Positions 34,666-44,100 of a DNA stretch of 64,000 nt are shown here, one piece after another. Every line of letters starts with the position of its first letter. The first letter of the stretch is position 1. The notes beneath the pieces were generated by a model, which did not search any database, had not been told where the DNA came from, and saw nothing but the letters and a program-made list of their open reading frames with translations. This DNA is from Chitinophaga oryziterrae. Lineage in GTDB: Bacteria > Bacteroidota > Bacteroidia > Chitinophagales > Chitinophagaceae. The DNA is taken from contig NZ_WRXO01000001.1 in assembly GCF_009758125.1 (NCBI RefSeq), forward strand, positions 1,116,001-1,180,000. Reading direction: 5' to 3'. The position numbers and the translations under genes were made by a program.

Positions 34666-34751
34666 TACCCGGAAACGGAGTTGAACCGTCACTCCCCTTG
34701 CGGAGAACAGGATTTTAAGTCCGGCGTGTCTACCAATTCCACCATCCGGGT
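34666..34751 (-). tRNA. tRNA-Leu (anticodon TAA)
   Basis: On the minus strand ACCCGGA at the 5' end pairs perfectly with TCCGGGT at the 3' end, followed by discriminator A. D-arm with AATTGGTAGACAC, anticodon stem-loop CGGACTTAAAATCC, a long variable arm as in class II tRNAs (GTTCTCCGCAAGGGGAG), and T-loop GGTTCAACTCC. 86 bases; CCA is not encoded. Its 3' end is repeated at 31209 and 32817, marking it as an integration target. Confidence 0.95.
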
Positions 34752-34800
34752 ATCCTGGAAACAAAAAATCCAAACTGCAAGCAATTTGGAAATCTGTATC

Positions 34801-34876
<76 letters not shown>

Positions 34877-34930
34877 ATATCTTGTAAGAACTTTCCCGCT
34901 AAAAGAACCGTTATTTTTTCGTTGGGATTG

Positions 34931-34960
34931 CAAAGATAGGAATTGTTTTGAAAAAACAAA
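34931..34960 (-). promoter_or_regulatory. Promoter of the tRNA operon
   Basis: On the minus strand TTTG (34957-34960), 18 bases, then TATCTTTG (34931-34938), matching the Bacteroidota -33/-7 consensus. The spacer is part of an imperfect inverted repeat (TAGGAATT... and its complement). Transcription should start near 34924, about 48 bases before tRNA-Gly. Confidence 0.65.
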
Positions 34961-34984
34961 ATTCCTACCCTCTTTTTTTGAAAA

Positions 34985-35830
34985 CTACTTCGAATATTTG
35001 TACTTGATCATCCCCAATAACTCCTTCTTTTTACCATAGCATTCCTCTCTATCCGGCAGCCCCTGTGCAGTATAAGTGTACTTCCAGATCGTGTAATTCG
35101 CCGATTGCCCGTTCACGGTAGTCATCTGTGAAACCCGCTTCTGTGCATCGTAATCGAACATATAATCCGGTAACATCTTCTGACGGGAAGGAGAGTAGCG
35201 GACGATGTCTGTAAGCAGGCCCTGGTCGTTGTATTTATAGTAAATACGCTGACTGTGTATATTGTTGCCTGATTCAAACTCTTCTGTGATCTGGCCCTTT
35301 TCATTTAAGGTGAAGGTGACAATAGAAGAATCCTGAATACGGTCGTTATGAAAGTGGATCATTTTGATGATATGCCCCGCTGCATCGTAAATATATCTCC
35401 GTGTTTCAGTAAACTGGTATTTGCTCTTCTGGTCCTGGGAAACCAGGTACACTTCCGTGAGTTTGGAAGCCGAATCCCGGATATAATTGATGACCGTGGT
35501 ACTATTCTGAGAGCTGTCCACTGTTTTGGTCAGGTTGCCTTTCGCAGAGAAGTAAGACATCATGGTGGAATAGCCGGTTGACCTCGACTGCACCTTCGAC
35601 TTCATCTTCCTGTAGTTCATCAGTATCTCCCGCTCGCACCTGAAATCGTCATCGGATTCCATATTCGCATCCAGGCTCTCCACCCACTGTACAGCGATTT
35701 TATTCTGCTTTAGTACATCCAGATTCTCCTCAGTACGTATCGTATTAAGAATATCCTGGTAATAAAACTGTGCGTTAGCTACCCCCTGCAGCCCCAACGC
35801 TGCTGCTATCAGCAAAATAAGTTTTCTCAT
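34985..35830 (-). CDS. Secreted YD-repeat-like protein of unknown function
   Basis: A protein of about 281 residues with a signal peptide (MRKLILLIAAALGLQGVANAQ). From about residue 125 on it carries repeated beta-hairpin units typical of RHS/YD-like or toxin-antidote-free Bacteroidota repeats: RYIYDAAGHIIKMIHFHNDR, FTLNEKGQITEEFESGN, YYKYNDQGLLTDIVRY, FDYDAQKRVSQMTTVNG and YTYTAQGLPDREECYGK. There is no toxin domain or transmembrane part. Two ATGs two codons apart are possible; the second begins the signal peptide. It is probably a small periplasmic or surface protein. The next gene is divergent. Confidence 0.65.
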   Translation of the reverse strand: MRKLILLIAAALGLQGVANAQFYYQDILNTIRTEENLDVLKQNKIAVQWVESLDANMESDDDFRCEREILMNYRKMKSKVQSRSTGYSTMMSYFSAKGNLTKTVDSSQNSTTVINYIRDSASKLTEVYLVSQDQKSKYQFTETRRYIYDAAGHIIKMIHFHNDRIQDSSIVTFTLNEKGQITEEFESGNNIHSQRIYYKYNDQGLLTDIVRYSPSRQKMLPDYMFDYDAQKRVSQMTTVNGQSANYTIWKYTYTAQGLPDREECYGKKKELLGMIKYKYSK

Positions 35831-35920
35831 ATACATATTAGATGCAAAAATAATGATTCATGAACGGAAGATACAAGAAAGATATTGTATCTAAAAAATA
35901 CAATATTGATACTCAACCGA

Positions 35921-35949
35921 TTGTTAGTAAGCCTATCTACTTATATTTG
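35921..35949 (+). promoter_or_regulatory. Promoter before the enoyl-CoA hydratase
   Basis: TTG at 35921-35923, 18 bases, then TATATTTG at 35942-35949, a good Bacteroidota -33/-7 match. The start codon lies 36 bases downstream, leaving room for a normal leader. Confidence 0.6.
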
Positions 35950-35984
35950 CAAATTCCAACATTAAAATTCCCGTAACTTAGGAT

Positions 35985-36764
35985 ATGCAACCAGAATATA
36001 TTATCATACACCGGCAAATCGCCCCTTATGTGGCACAAATACAACTAAACAGGCCTAAAGAACTCAATGCGCTGAATCTGCAGCTTATGACCGAAGTGAA
36101 AGAGGCCTTAAAAGTATTGGATGCAGATGACGGTGTACGCGTGATCATAATAAGTGGGAACGAGAAAGCCTTTGCAGCCGGGGCTGATATTAAACAGATG
36201 GCGGGAAAAACTGCCATGGATATGTTTAATACCGATCAGTTCAGCACCTGGGATGCAATAAAAAAAACAAAGAAGCCGTTGATTGCGGCAGTCAGTGGTT
36301 TTGCATTGGGAGGAGGTTGTGAACTGGTCATGTTATGTGATATGATTGTCGCCAGCGAAACAGCCCGCTTCGGACAACCGGAAATAAAGATAGGTGTTAT
36401 GCCTGGCGCAGGGGGGACCCAACGTCTTACCAGGGCAGTAGGGAAGGCCCTTGCTATGGAAATGGTACTGACGGGTCGTTTTATTACCGCAGAAGAAGCA
36501 TTGAGAGCAGGTCTCATTAACCGGGTAGTGCCTGTAGAACTATATCTGCAGGAGGCCGTGAAACTGGCGGAAGAAATTGCCGCATTGAGCCCTTTAGCAG
36601 TTAAAATGGCCAAGGAATCAGTATTGAAAGCATTTGATAGCTCCCTCGAGGAAGGTTTGCATTTTGAACGTAAAAACTTTTACCTGCTATTTGCCTCTGA
36701 TGATCAGAAAGAAGGTATGCAGGCCTTTGTAGAAAAAAGGACACCCATATTTACAGGAAAATGA
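35985..36764 (+). CDS. Enoyl-CoA hydratase/isomerase family protein
   Basis: Crotonase-fold enzyme that hydrates trans-2-enoyl-CoA in fatty acid or amino acid breakdown. Seen: oxyanion-hole segments AFAAGADIKQM and FALGGGCELVMLCDMIVA, and the catalytic region GQPEIKIGVMPGAGGTQRLT, in which the Glu of PEI and the Glu of LAMEMVLTG match the two catalytic glutamates of rat mitochondrial hydratase. The C-terminal helix (EGMQAFVEKRTPIFTGK) is typical. Length 259 is standard. The stop overlaps the start of the following lipoprotein gene by 4 bases (ATGA), though a functional link is not evident. Confidence 0.93.
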   Translation: MQPEYIIIHRQIAPYVAQIQLNRPKELNALNLQLMTEVKEALKVLDADDGVRVIIISGNEKAFAAGADIKQMAGKTAMDMFNTDQFSTWDAIKKTKKPLIAAVSGFALGGGCELVMLCDMIVASETARFGQPEIKIGVMPGAGGTQRLTRAVGKALAMEMVLTGRFITAEEALRAGLINRVVPVELYLQEAVKLAEEIAALSPLAVKMAKESVLKAFDSSLEEGLHFERKNFYLLFASDDQKEGMQAFVEKRTPIFTGK

Positions 36765-37282
36765 GTAATAGACAACTGACTGCTTTTTATATGATGGCTG
36801 CTTGCATCCTCGGATGTAAACAACCGGTAGCAAACAATAAAATAGAAGAAAAGAAACACGGGACCATTCAACCCGAAACAGATACCATGATTGCTGTCAA
36901 TGATACCATAGAACCACTTCAGGTGGCTTCCTGGCAGATCTTTGAACAGTATGACGGGAAGTACGCTTTAGAGACCGGGATGCTCCGGAAAGAACCGCTT
37001 AAAACGCGTATAAACAAGTTATTGGGAAAAGAAGAACCCGTCTTCACAGAACGCTTCGACGTTACACCTCCTGTAGAAGTGGAGGGCACCATCCTTTATA
37101 ACCAGGGATGCCGGCGGCATTACTGTGGTACAGATGAAGCTGCCCTGGCTGTAGATATGAACAGGGATATCATCTATATCGGCATAGCTGTAAATGGTAT
37201 GGTAACATTATATGCAGAAAAGAACGATTCTGTATATCCTGATAAACTATTAAAATGGAAGCAGAAATTCCCGCTTAATTAA
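36761..37282 (+). CDS. Lipoprotein, possibly Ivy-like lysozyme inhibitor
   Basis: A 173-residue lipoprotein (lipobox AACILGCKQ, Cys19). The C-terminal half contains NQGCRRHYCGTDEAALAVDM followed by DIIYIGIAVNG. A Cys-x-x-His-x-Cys loop (Cys117, His120, Cys122) before two beta strands resembles the CKPHDC inhibitory loop of the Ivy family, which plugs the active site of c-type lysozyme. The upstream part (LLGKEEPVFTERFDVTPPVE) also has an Ivy-like feel, but identity is low and this is inference. Translation is coupled to the enoyl-CoA hydratase gene through ATGA. The 3' end overlaps the convergent DUF983 gene by 8 bases. Confidence 0.5.
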   Translation: MSNRQLTAFYMMAACILGCKQPVANNKIEEKKHGTIQPETDTMIAVNDTIEPLQVASWQIFEQYDGKYALETGMLRKEPLKTRINKLLGKEEPVFTERFDVTPPVEVEGTILYNQGCRRHYCGTDEAALAVDMNRDIIYIGIAVNGMVTLYAEKNDSVYPDKLLKWKQKFPLN

Positions 37283-37658
37283 CCCGCGCAGGTTCGTAAC
37301 TCACAAAAAAAGAAAGATACAGGGTCCTGGACCAGCGTATCAATCCAGGCATGATCAGCGCCAGGAGAATACCATTTGTTATCAGCCAGTGATAAACACT
37401 ATCATCCCGCCACGAAATGCCAAAAATGAGCCAGTACCACGCTAAATTAAACAGGGAAAACAATACCGCTATCACATAACTCACATAACCTGTTCCATAC
37501 CAGAAGCCTATTTCCAGCTCGGTCTTTTGTCCGCATACGGGACAATGATCATGCATATCAAATACCTTCTTCAATACATAAGGGTTCTGGTTCTTAAACA
37601 GATCTCCCTTCCTGCATCGGGGGCATTTATTCAGCAAAAGGCTGGATATATAACTCAT
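37275..37658 (-). CDS. DUF983 membrane protein
   Basis: A protein of about 127 residues with an N-terminal zinc-ribbon-like pair of motifs (CPRCRKGDLF and CPVCGQKTE) and two membrane helices (YVSYVIAVLFSLFNLAWYWL, then ITNGILLALIMPGLI), the arrangement of the DUF983 family. The function of the family is unknown; the four Cys suggest a metal site. The start at 37658 is preferred to the longer frame from 37730 because the ATG overlaps the preceding gene's stop as ATGA and directly precedes the conserved SYISSLLLNKCPRC. Confidence 0.85.
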   Translation of the reverse strand: MSYISSLLLNKCPRCRKGDLFKNQNPYVLKKVFDMHDHCPVCGQKTELEIGFWYGTGYVSYVIAVLFSLFNLAWYWLIFGISWRDDSVYHWLITNGILLALIMPGLIRWSRTLYLSFFVSYEPARVN

Positions 37659-37885
37659 ACGGCCATTAGTGATTGCCTGCGGAGATAAATGATGGCATAT
37701 CGGTAACAACTCCATTGTGTGCTGGTGCAAAGCAGCGGGGACAGGTTCTCTAAATTACTCTGGAGCTTAGTTAAACATCTCCGGATAATAAGATCATTTT
37801 TCTCAATAATAGCTTCTACTTCGGTGTAATTCTCTGCTGTCTTTAATTCCTCAACGATCTGTGATGCGTATTCGTCTGTAGTCAT
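37655..37885 (-). CDS. Small hypothetical protein upstream of DUF983
   Basis: A 76-residue frame beginning MTTDEYASQIVEELKTAENY, an acidic helical start followed by a more basic Cys-containing half (LCTSTQWSCYRYAIIYLRR). No family is recognised. Its stop overlaps the DUF983 start by 4 bases, which argues that it is translated and coupled to that gene. No membrane segment or signal peptide was seen. Confidence 0.55.
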   Translation of the reverse strand: MTTDEYASQIVEELKTAENYTEVEAIIEKNDLIIRRCLTKLQSNLENLSPLLCTSTQWSCYRYAIIYLRRQSLMAV

Positions 37886-37975
37886 AATTCATGTATGAAT
37901 GAGAATACCGCAAAGTTACCTTAGTTGACCATCAGTTGCGCTAATTAAAAATTGATTTTTATCAATAAAATAAAA

Positions 37976-38003
37976 AGGCCTGGTGGAACGTCCCACCAGG
38001 CCT
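37976..38003 (-). terminator. Terminator of tex
   Basis: An 11-bp perfect stem (AGGCCTGGTGG/CCACCAGGCCT) with a 6-base loop, followed on the minus strand by TTTTTATTTTATT. It lies 18 bases after the tex stop. Confidence 0.9.
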
Positions 38004-38021
38004 GCTAACAGCTAATTTTAT

Positions 38022-40286
38022 TTAATTAAATTTCTTTCTCAGTTCGTTCAGCTTCGCCTGGAAATCATTTATTGGCGCAGGAGCAGCTGGTTTAGAAGAG
38101 GATGGCTTCTTATTACTATTATTCTCCCTGCGTGGACCCGAACTATGAGTAGCGGGGGCCTCATTATCCTTCATAGATAAAGAAATCCTCTTTCTTGAAG
38201 GATCCACTTCCAGCACCGTTACGGTTACTTTCTGGTTCAGTTTCACCGCTTCGTTTGGATTAGTAATGAACTTATTACTCAGATGAGAGATATGCACCAG
38301 ACCATCCTGTTTTACTCCTACGTCCACAAAAGCGCCGAAATTAGTAATATTCGTCACCACACCTGGTAATGTCATACCTACTTTCAGGTCTTCCATCGTA
38401 CGAATACCTTCTGCATATTCAAAGATTGCAATCTCATCACGGGGGTCACGACTAGGTTTATCCAGCTCTTTCAGGATATCTTCCAGGGTCAGCAAACCTA
38501 CTTCCTCGCTCACATATTCCTTTGGATTGATTTTCTTGCGTAAATCTTCTTTCGCCATCAGGTCCTGCACGGTGCTTCCCTGTCTGCTGGCCATTGTTTC
38601 TATCAGCTTATAACGCTCAGGATGCACTGCTGAGTTATCCAGGGGATTATCTCCGTTCTCAATGCGAAGGAAGCCCGCGCACTGTTCAAACGCTTTTTCT
38701 CCCAGACGGGTTACTTTTTTCAGTTGCATACGGTTGCTGAATGCGCCGTTCTCTTTCCTGTATTTCACAATATTCTCTGCCAGGGAAGGGCCTAAGCCGG
38801 ATACATACGCTAATAAGTGCTTGGAGGCAGTATTCAGGTTCACACCCACGTTATTCACGCAGCTTACCACCACTCTGTCCAGGCTCTGTTTCAGGTTGGA
38901 CTGGTTCACATCATGCTGGTACTGACCAACCCCAATCGCTTTAGGATCTATCTTTACCAGTTCCGCCAGCGGATCTATCAGCCTGCGACCGATAGAAATA
39001 GCGCCACGTACGGTAACATCGTACTCAGGGAACTCTTCCCTTGCCACTTCAGAGGCGGAGTAAACGGAAGCGCCGCTTTCATTCACCATAAACACATTGA
39101 TCTTCTTGCCAAAATCAATTTTCTTCACAAACTCTTCCGTTTCACGGCCAGCTGTACCATTACCTACGGCAATGGCTTCGGTGTTATATTTTTGAGCCCA
39201 TTTTCTCAATAAGGCTTCTGCATCATCTCTCTTGTAATTTTTTTCCAGGGGATAGATCACATCATTATCCAGCATATTCCCCTGATCGTCAAGCGCTACC
39301 ACTTTACAACCCGTTCTGTAACCCGGATCCACCGCAATAACTCCCTTAGGTCCTAATGGTGCAGCCAGCAACAACTGACGCAGGTTCTCAGCAAACACGT
39401 CAATCGCCTCAGCATCAGCTCTTTCTTTGGCTACAGCCCGGAACTCATTTTCCAGAGACGGACGGAGCAGTCGCTTGTAAGCATCCGCTACTGCTTTGGT
39501 TACCTGTTCGCTGCTGGCATTATTACCAGTCACAAACTGTTTGTGCATGATATCCATCGCATCTTCTTCCTCAGGATTGATAGTGCCATACAGGAAACCT
39601 TCGGCTTCCCCACGTAAAATGGCCATCACACGGTGAGAAGGGATGGTATGCAGCTCCTCGTTGAAGTCGAAGTAATCCTTATACTTGTTACCTTCCTCTT
39701 CCTTGCCTTCTATCACTTTGGATGTCAGTTTGGAGGTATGGGTAAAGAGTTTACGCATTTTATCACGCAGCTCGGCATTTTCATTGATCCACTCTGCCAT
39801 GATATCACGGGCTCCTTTCAAGGCTTCCTCTGTAGACGCTACCTGTTCGCTAAGGTATTGTTCTGCAACGGTTTGTGGAGCATTCTCAGATTGTTCAAAG
39901 ATCAGCTTCGCCAGTGGTTCCAGGCCCTTTTCAATGGCCACGGTCGCCCTGGTTTTACGTTTGGTCTTATATGGGAGATACAAATCTTCCAGTTCTGCTA
40001 TCACCCAGGATTGCTCCAGTTTTTCCAGCAGTTCATCGGTCATTTTGTTCTGTTCCGTGATAGTTTTGATGATGTAAGCCCTGCGTTCATCCACTTCCTT
40101 GTATCGTTTCTGCAAATCCTCGATACGCCCTATCTGTACCTCGTCAAGGCTACCTGTCACTTCCTTGCGGTAGCGGCTGATAAAAGGGACCGTAGACCCC
40201 TCCGCCAGCAAATTCATGGTGTTCTCCGCTTGTCGCGCCGCGATGTTCAGCTCCGCTGAAATAAGCGCAATGTGTTTGGTATTCAT
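38022..40286 (-). CDS. tex: Tex, RNA-binding transcriptional accessory protein
   Basis: Cytoplasmic nucleic-acid-binding protein of 754 residues affecting transcription. Domains in order: N-terminal helical Tex region (AEGSTVPFISRYRKEVTGSL), YqgF/RNase H-like domain about 320-450 (GVIAVDPGYRTGCKVVALDD), helix-hairpin-helix region about 490-560 (NLNTASKHLLAYVSGLG, VTRLGEKAFEQCAGFLRI), and a C-terminal S1 RNA-binding domain about 645-715 (LPGVVTNITNFGAFVDVGVK, QDGLVHISHLS). A low-complexity tail rich in Ser, Pro and Asn follows. Length and order are typical of Tex/YhgF. It stands alone with its own terminator. Confidence 0.95.
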   Translation of the reverse strand: MNTKHIALISAELNIAARQAENTMNLLAEGSTVPFISRYRKEVTGSLDEVQIGRIEDLQKRYKEVDERRAYIIKTITEQNKMTDELLEKLEQSWVIAELEDLYLPYKTKRKTRATVAIEKGLEPLAKLIFEQSENAPQTVAEQYLSEQVASTEEALKGARDIMAEWINENAELRDKMRKLFTHTSKLTSKVIEGKEEEGNKYKDYFDFNEELHTIPSHRVMAILRGEAEGFLYGTINPEEEDAMDIMHKQFVTGNNASSEQVTKAVADAYKRLLRPSLENEFRAVAKERADAEAIDVFAENLRQLLLAAPLGPKGVIAVDPGYRTGCKVVALDDQGNMLDNDVIYPLEKNYKRDDAEALLRKWAQKYNTEAIAVGNGTAGRETEEFVKKIDFGKKINVFMVNESGASVYSASEVAREEFPEYDVTVRGAISIGRRLIDPLAELVKIDPKAIGVGQYQHDVNQSNLKQSLDRVVVSCVNNVGVNLNTASKHLLAYVSGLGPSLAENIVKYRKENGAFSNRMQLKKVTRLGEKAFEQCAGFLRIENGDNPLDNSAVHPERYKLIETMASRQGSTVQDLMAKEDLRKKINPKEYVSEEVGLLTLEDILKELDKPSRDPRDEIAIFEYAEGIRTMEDLKVGMTLPGVVTNITNFGAFVDVGVKQDGLVHISHLSNKFITNPNEAVKLNQKVTVTVLEVDPSRKRISLSMKDNEAPATHSSGPRRENNSNKKPSSSKPAAPAPINDFQAKLNELRKKFN

Positions 40287-40393
40287 GAATTAAAAATTAG
40301 TCGGCAAATGTAACTAAATTGGCCTATCCGTTCATAAAAAGAAATTAACATCTTCGCATGCAGCCTTAGCACTTTGGACCTTATATTTGACAA

Positions 40394-41158
40394 ATGGAAA
40401 ATAATGCAGCTTTTGAAAGATTGTTACATATTATGGATGACTTAAGGGAAAAATGCCCCTGGGACAAAAAACAAACCATCCATACCCTCAGACAACAGAC
40501 AATTGAAGAATTATACGAGCTGGTAGATGCTATTACCGGGGAAGACTGGAAATCAATAAAAGAGGAGTTGGGCGATCTGCTTCTTCACATCGTTTTCTAC
40601 TCAAAAATCGGTACGGAACAACAACAGTTTACCATCGAAGAGGTTATTAACGGAGTTTGTGAAAAACTGATCACTAGGCATCCGCATATCTATGGAGATG
40701 TAAAAGTGGATAACGAAGAACAGGTGAAACAAAACTGGGAGAAAATAAAACTGAAAGAAGGGAAAACTTCTGTTCTCAGCGGTGTTCCCAAAGCGCTTCC
40801 TGCATTAGTGAAAGCCATGAGACTACAGGGTAAGGCCAAACAGGTGGGATTTGAATGGGATAATACCCAGCAGGTATGGGATAAAGTAAAGGAAGAGATG
40901 GATGAACTGCAGGAGATGGTGGAAAACGGGACACAGAAAGATATAGAAGCCGAATTCGGAGATGTACTATTCTCTTTAATTAACTATTCCCGCTTCTTAA
41001 ATATAGATGCAGAGAATGCACTGGAACGTACCAATAAAAAATTCATCCGCCGTTTCCAATACATAGAGAAAATGGCCACGGAAAAAGGAAGGTCCCTGGA
41101 TGAAATGTCCCTGGTAGAAATGGATGCACTCTGGAACGAAGCAAAAAAAACTGAATAA
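40394..41158 (+). CDS. mazG: MazG nucleoside triphosphate pyrophosphohydrolase
   Basis: House-cleaning enzyme that hydrolyses (d)NTPs to monophosphates and pyrophosphate. Two MazG domains: CPWDKKQTIHTLRQQTIEEL with the metal-binding ExxE...ExxD set in domain 1, and GFEWDNTQQVWDKVKEEMDE in domain 2. The usual C-terminal helix (RRFQYIEKMATEKGRSLDEM) completes the 254-residue protein. A -7-like TATATTTG ends 5 bases before the ATG, but no good -33 was found. It is immediately followed by the large histidine kinase gene, which begins on the base after the stop. Confidence 0.94.
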   Translation: MENNAAFERLLHIMDDLREKCPWDKKQTIHTLRQQTIEELYELVDAITGEDWKSIKEELGDLLLHIVFYSKIGTEQQQFTIEEVINGVCEKLITRHPHIYGDVKVDNEEQVKQNWEKIKLKEGKTSVLSGVPKALPALVKAMRLQGKAKQVGFEWDNTQQVWDKVKEEMDELQEMVENGTQKDIEAEFGDVLFSLINYSRFLNIDAENALERTNKKFIRRFQYIEKMATEKGRSLDEMSLVEMDALWNEAKKTE

Positions 41159-44100
41159 TTGTTAGATATAAAAGAAATAAGACTTTTCTTCATCCGGCAT
41201 GGATACCTGCTGATTATTGCTGCCTGGTTATTTACTTTTTCCTTTCTTTTCAGCAATTACTGGTCGTACTATTCTTCCCCGCAGGGAGTAAAACGCAGCC
41301 TGGAAAAAAGTATCCGTCAGCGGGAACAATCATTCATAGAACTCACGGGAGATTCTACCTTACTCAATGATATTTTTGCAAGAAAATATAATATCCAGGA
41401 AGTAAAACTCCTGGATAATAAAGACTTCTATGTATTTGCGTACGACAGCAGCGCTGCCGGCCGCTGGCTTGTATACTGGAGTACCAACCTGGTACAGCCG
41501 GAGGAAAAAGAGGCGCCTCTTGTCCCTGGTACCCGTTTCGTAAAGTTAAAGAACGGGTATTATGAGATGATCTGTAAAAAGATAAGAAGCAAAGATAATC
41601 ACGACAGATATCTTATCGGGGCCATCCCGGTGATGATGGAATACAGTATCAGCAACAACTACCTGGTAGATCACTTTTATGATAAACCGGCGCTGGGCCC
41701 TGAATATTCTATTCATTTACGCCCCAAAGGTATTCCCGTTTTAAACGGCCAGAACTTAATACTCTTTTATCTGAACTATGACAGAACAATGGATGCTGGT
41801 GCGCCTAACATCCTCAGTGTCATTTTGCGCGTATTAGGTTGTATCTGTGTTCTCATATTTATCAACCTGTTTGCGGCCATGATCGCCAGGCAAAAGAACC
41901 CGCTCTATGGTTTTCTCTTCCTGTTTACGGTGATCTTCATCTTCCGTATTCTCAGCTATTTATATCCATTCCCTTTTAACTTACGTGAACTCAATGTATT
42001 CACGCCACTCATTTATGCGAAAGATGAGATCTTCCGCTCTTTGGGTGACCTCTTATTAAACGTACTCCTTACGTTCTGGTTGTTACTGTTTTTCCGGGAA
42101 CACGTGAAAACCATTAAACCGCCGGTGGTAAAGAACCTATGGCAGCAAAGGCTGGTCATCATACTGGCCAGTTTACTAATGTATATCATCGGACAATTCC
42201 TCTCGGAGTTGATCCAGAGTCTTGTGATCGACTCCAAGATCTCTTTCGATGTAGCTAACTTTTTCAGTCTGAATGAATACAGTATTATAGGGTTTATCAT
42301 CCTTGGATTTATCTCGTTTAGTTTTCTGTTTTTTTCGCAGATCATTAACTACCTGCTGAACGAGCTTACGAATTTCCGCCATCGTACCAAATACATTTTC
42401 GTTGCAGTGGTAGGGATTGTATGGCTGTTATTCAGGATCCACAACCAGGAAATCTACTACTCGGTAGTGCTGGTCGTATGGCTGATATTATACGTTGTTC
42501 TGCTTGATATTTTGTCTGTTCGTTTTGAGAATAGTTTAGCCACAGTCCCTTTTCTTTTCTGGTTGTTTTTATTAACTATTACCACTTCTGCGGTGTTGGT
42601 ATATTATAATGATCAAAAAGAAATTTCACTGCGTGAGAGGATGGCTATCGAGTTATCGAAGCAGAAAGATCCTTACCTGGAGATGCTACTGACGGATGTG
42701 ACAAAACAGATGGAGAGTGATGAACTGCTGCAATTATTCTTCCAGCAGAACAACGTGAGTAACATGCCCAGGACTATGCTGGAAAATGAACTGAAGCAAA
42801 AATATTTCAAAGGATATCTGGGCCGCTTCAATGTAACCTTTTATGCCTTTGATGAAAATGGAATGCCGATATACGGGGGAGATACCAGCAGTTTCTCTAT
42901 CCTTAGCAGGCGTATGCTGGTAGAGTCGGAACTGATAGGGAATGATCTTTATTATAATGAACGTGGTTTCAACGACTTCAGTTATATAGGCCGGAAGGAC
43001 TTCTATCGTAATGGTATTAAATCCGGCTACCTGGTATATGAGTTAACTCCGGCGGTTGTAAATACACAACGTCTTTACCCGGAATTATTAGTAGATGGTG
43101 AGATATACGATCCGGAAAAGGAATCCTCCGTTCCGTATTCATATGCTATATATGACAAGGGGCAACTGGTGATCAACAATAATGATTATCCATTCGAAGT
43201 AAAATTGTATACATCGGACCTGCCCAAAGATGAGATATCGATTCGCTCTGTAAATGGTTTTTCAGAGATGATCTACAAAGCATCCAGGGATAAAGTAGTG
43301 ATAGTCGTTAAGGAGAACAGGAGTTTTGTTGAGTTTATCACCCTCTTTGCCTACATGTTTTGTCTTTTCCTGCTGATTATTGTGATCTACAGGGTCCTTG
43401 ATCTGCTTGTTAAAGCACGTATGCGCATCGGGAATCTCAAATCGCTGATCAACATCAGTATTCGGAAAAAGGTACACGGTACTATCATTTTTATTGTTGT
43501 ATTTGCCTTCATCATTTTAGGTCTTACTACGATATTATTTTTTATAGATCGTTCAGAAAGAGAGAATAAGGAGAGATTAAGCCATACTATCAACGAAGTA
43601 TCCCATGACGTAGAGAAAGTATTTTCTACCCAAAGGATGTTTGATGATCTGGAGGATCTTTATGATCCTATTTTCCAGGCGAGCCTTTCTTCGGCTATCA
43701 GCGAAATTGCGGATGACAGGGCATTGGATATCAATGTTTATGACCGGGACGGTAATCTGCAGATCACTACCCAGCCTTTAATTACTGAAAAGGGACTGTT
43801 ATCCAGGAAGATCAATCCCGACGCGTATTTGCATTTATACAGGGAACAGAAGATCCAGTGGATACAGCGGGAAACTATTGGCTCTATGAGGTATTTGTCT
43901 GGTTATGCGCCTTTGCGTAGTAACGGGGAAATCTTCGCTTATCTGAACGTTCCTTACTTTGCTACGCAGACAGAACTGAATCAGCAGATTTCCAACTTCC
44001 TGGTAGCGTTAATCAACTTTAATGCGTTTATCTTCCTGATAGCGGGTTTACTGGCTTTACTGATCACCAATTCCATTACTAAATCCTTCTCCCTGGTAAC

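Noticed and set aside
39633..40259. 208-codon plus-strand frame antisense to tex
   Set aside because: Tex is intact and conserved through this region; the frame has no domain and is a shadow.
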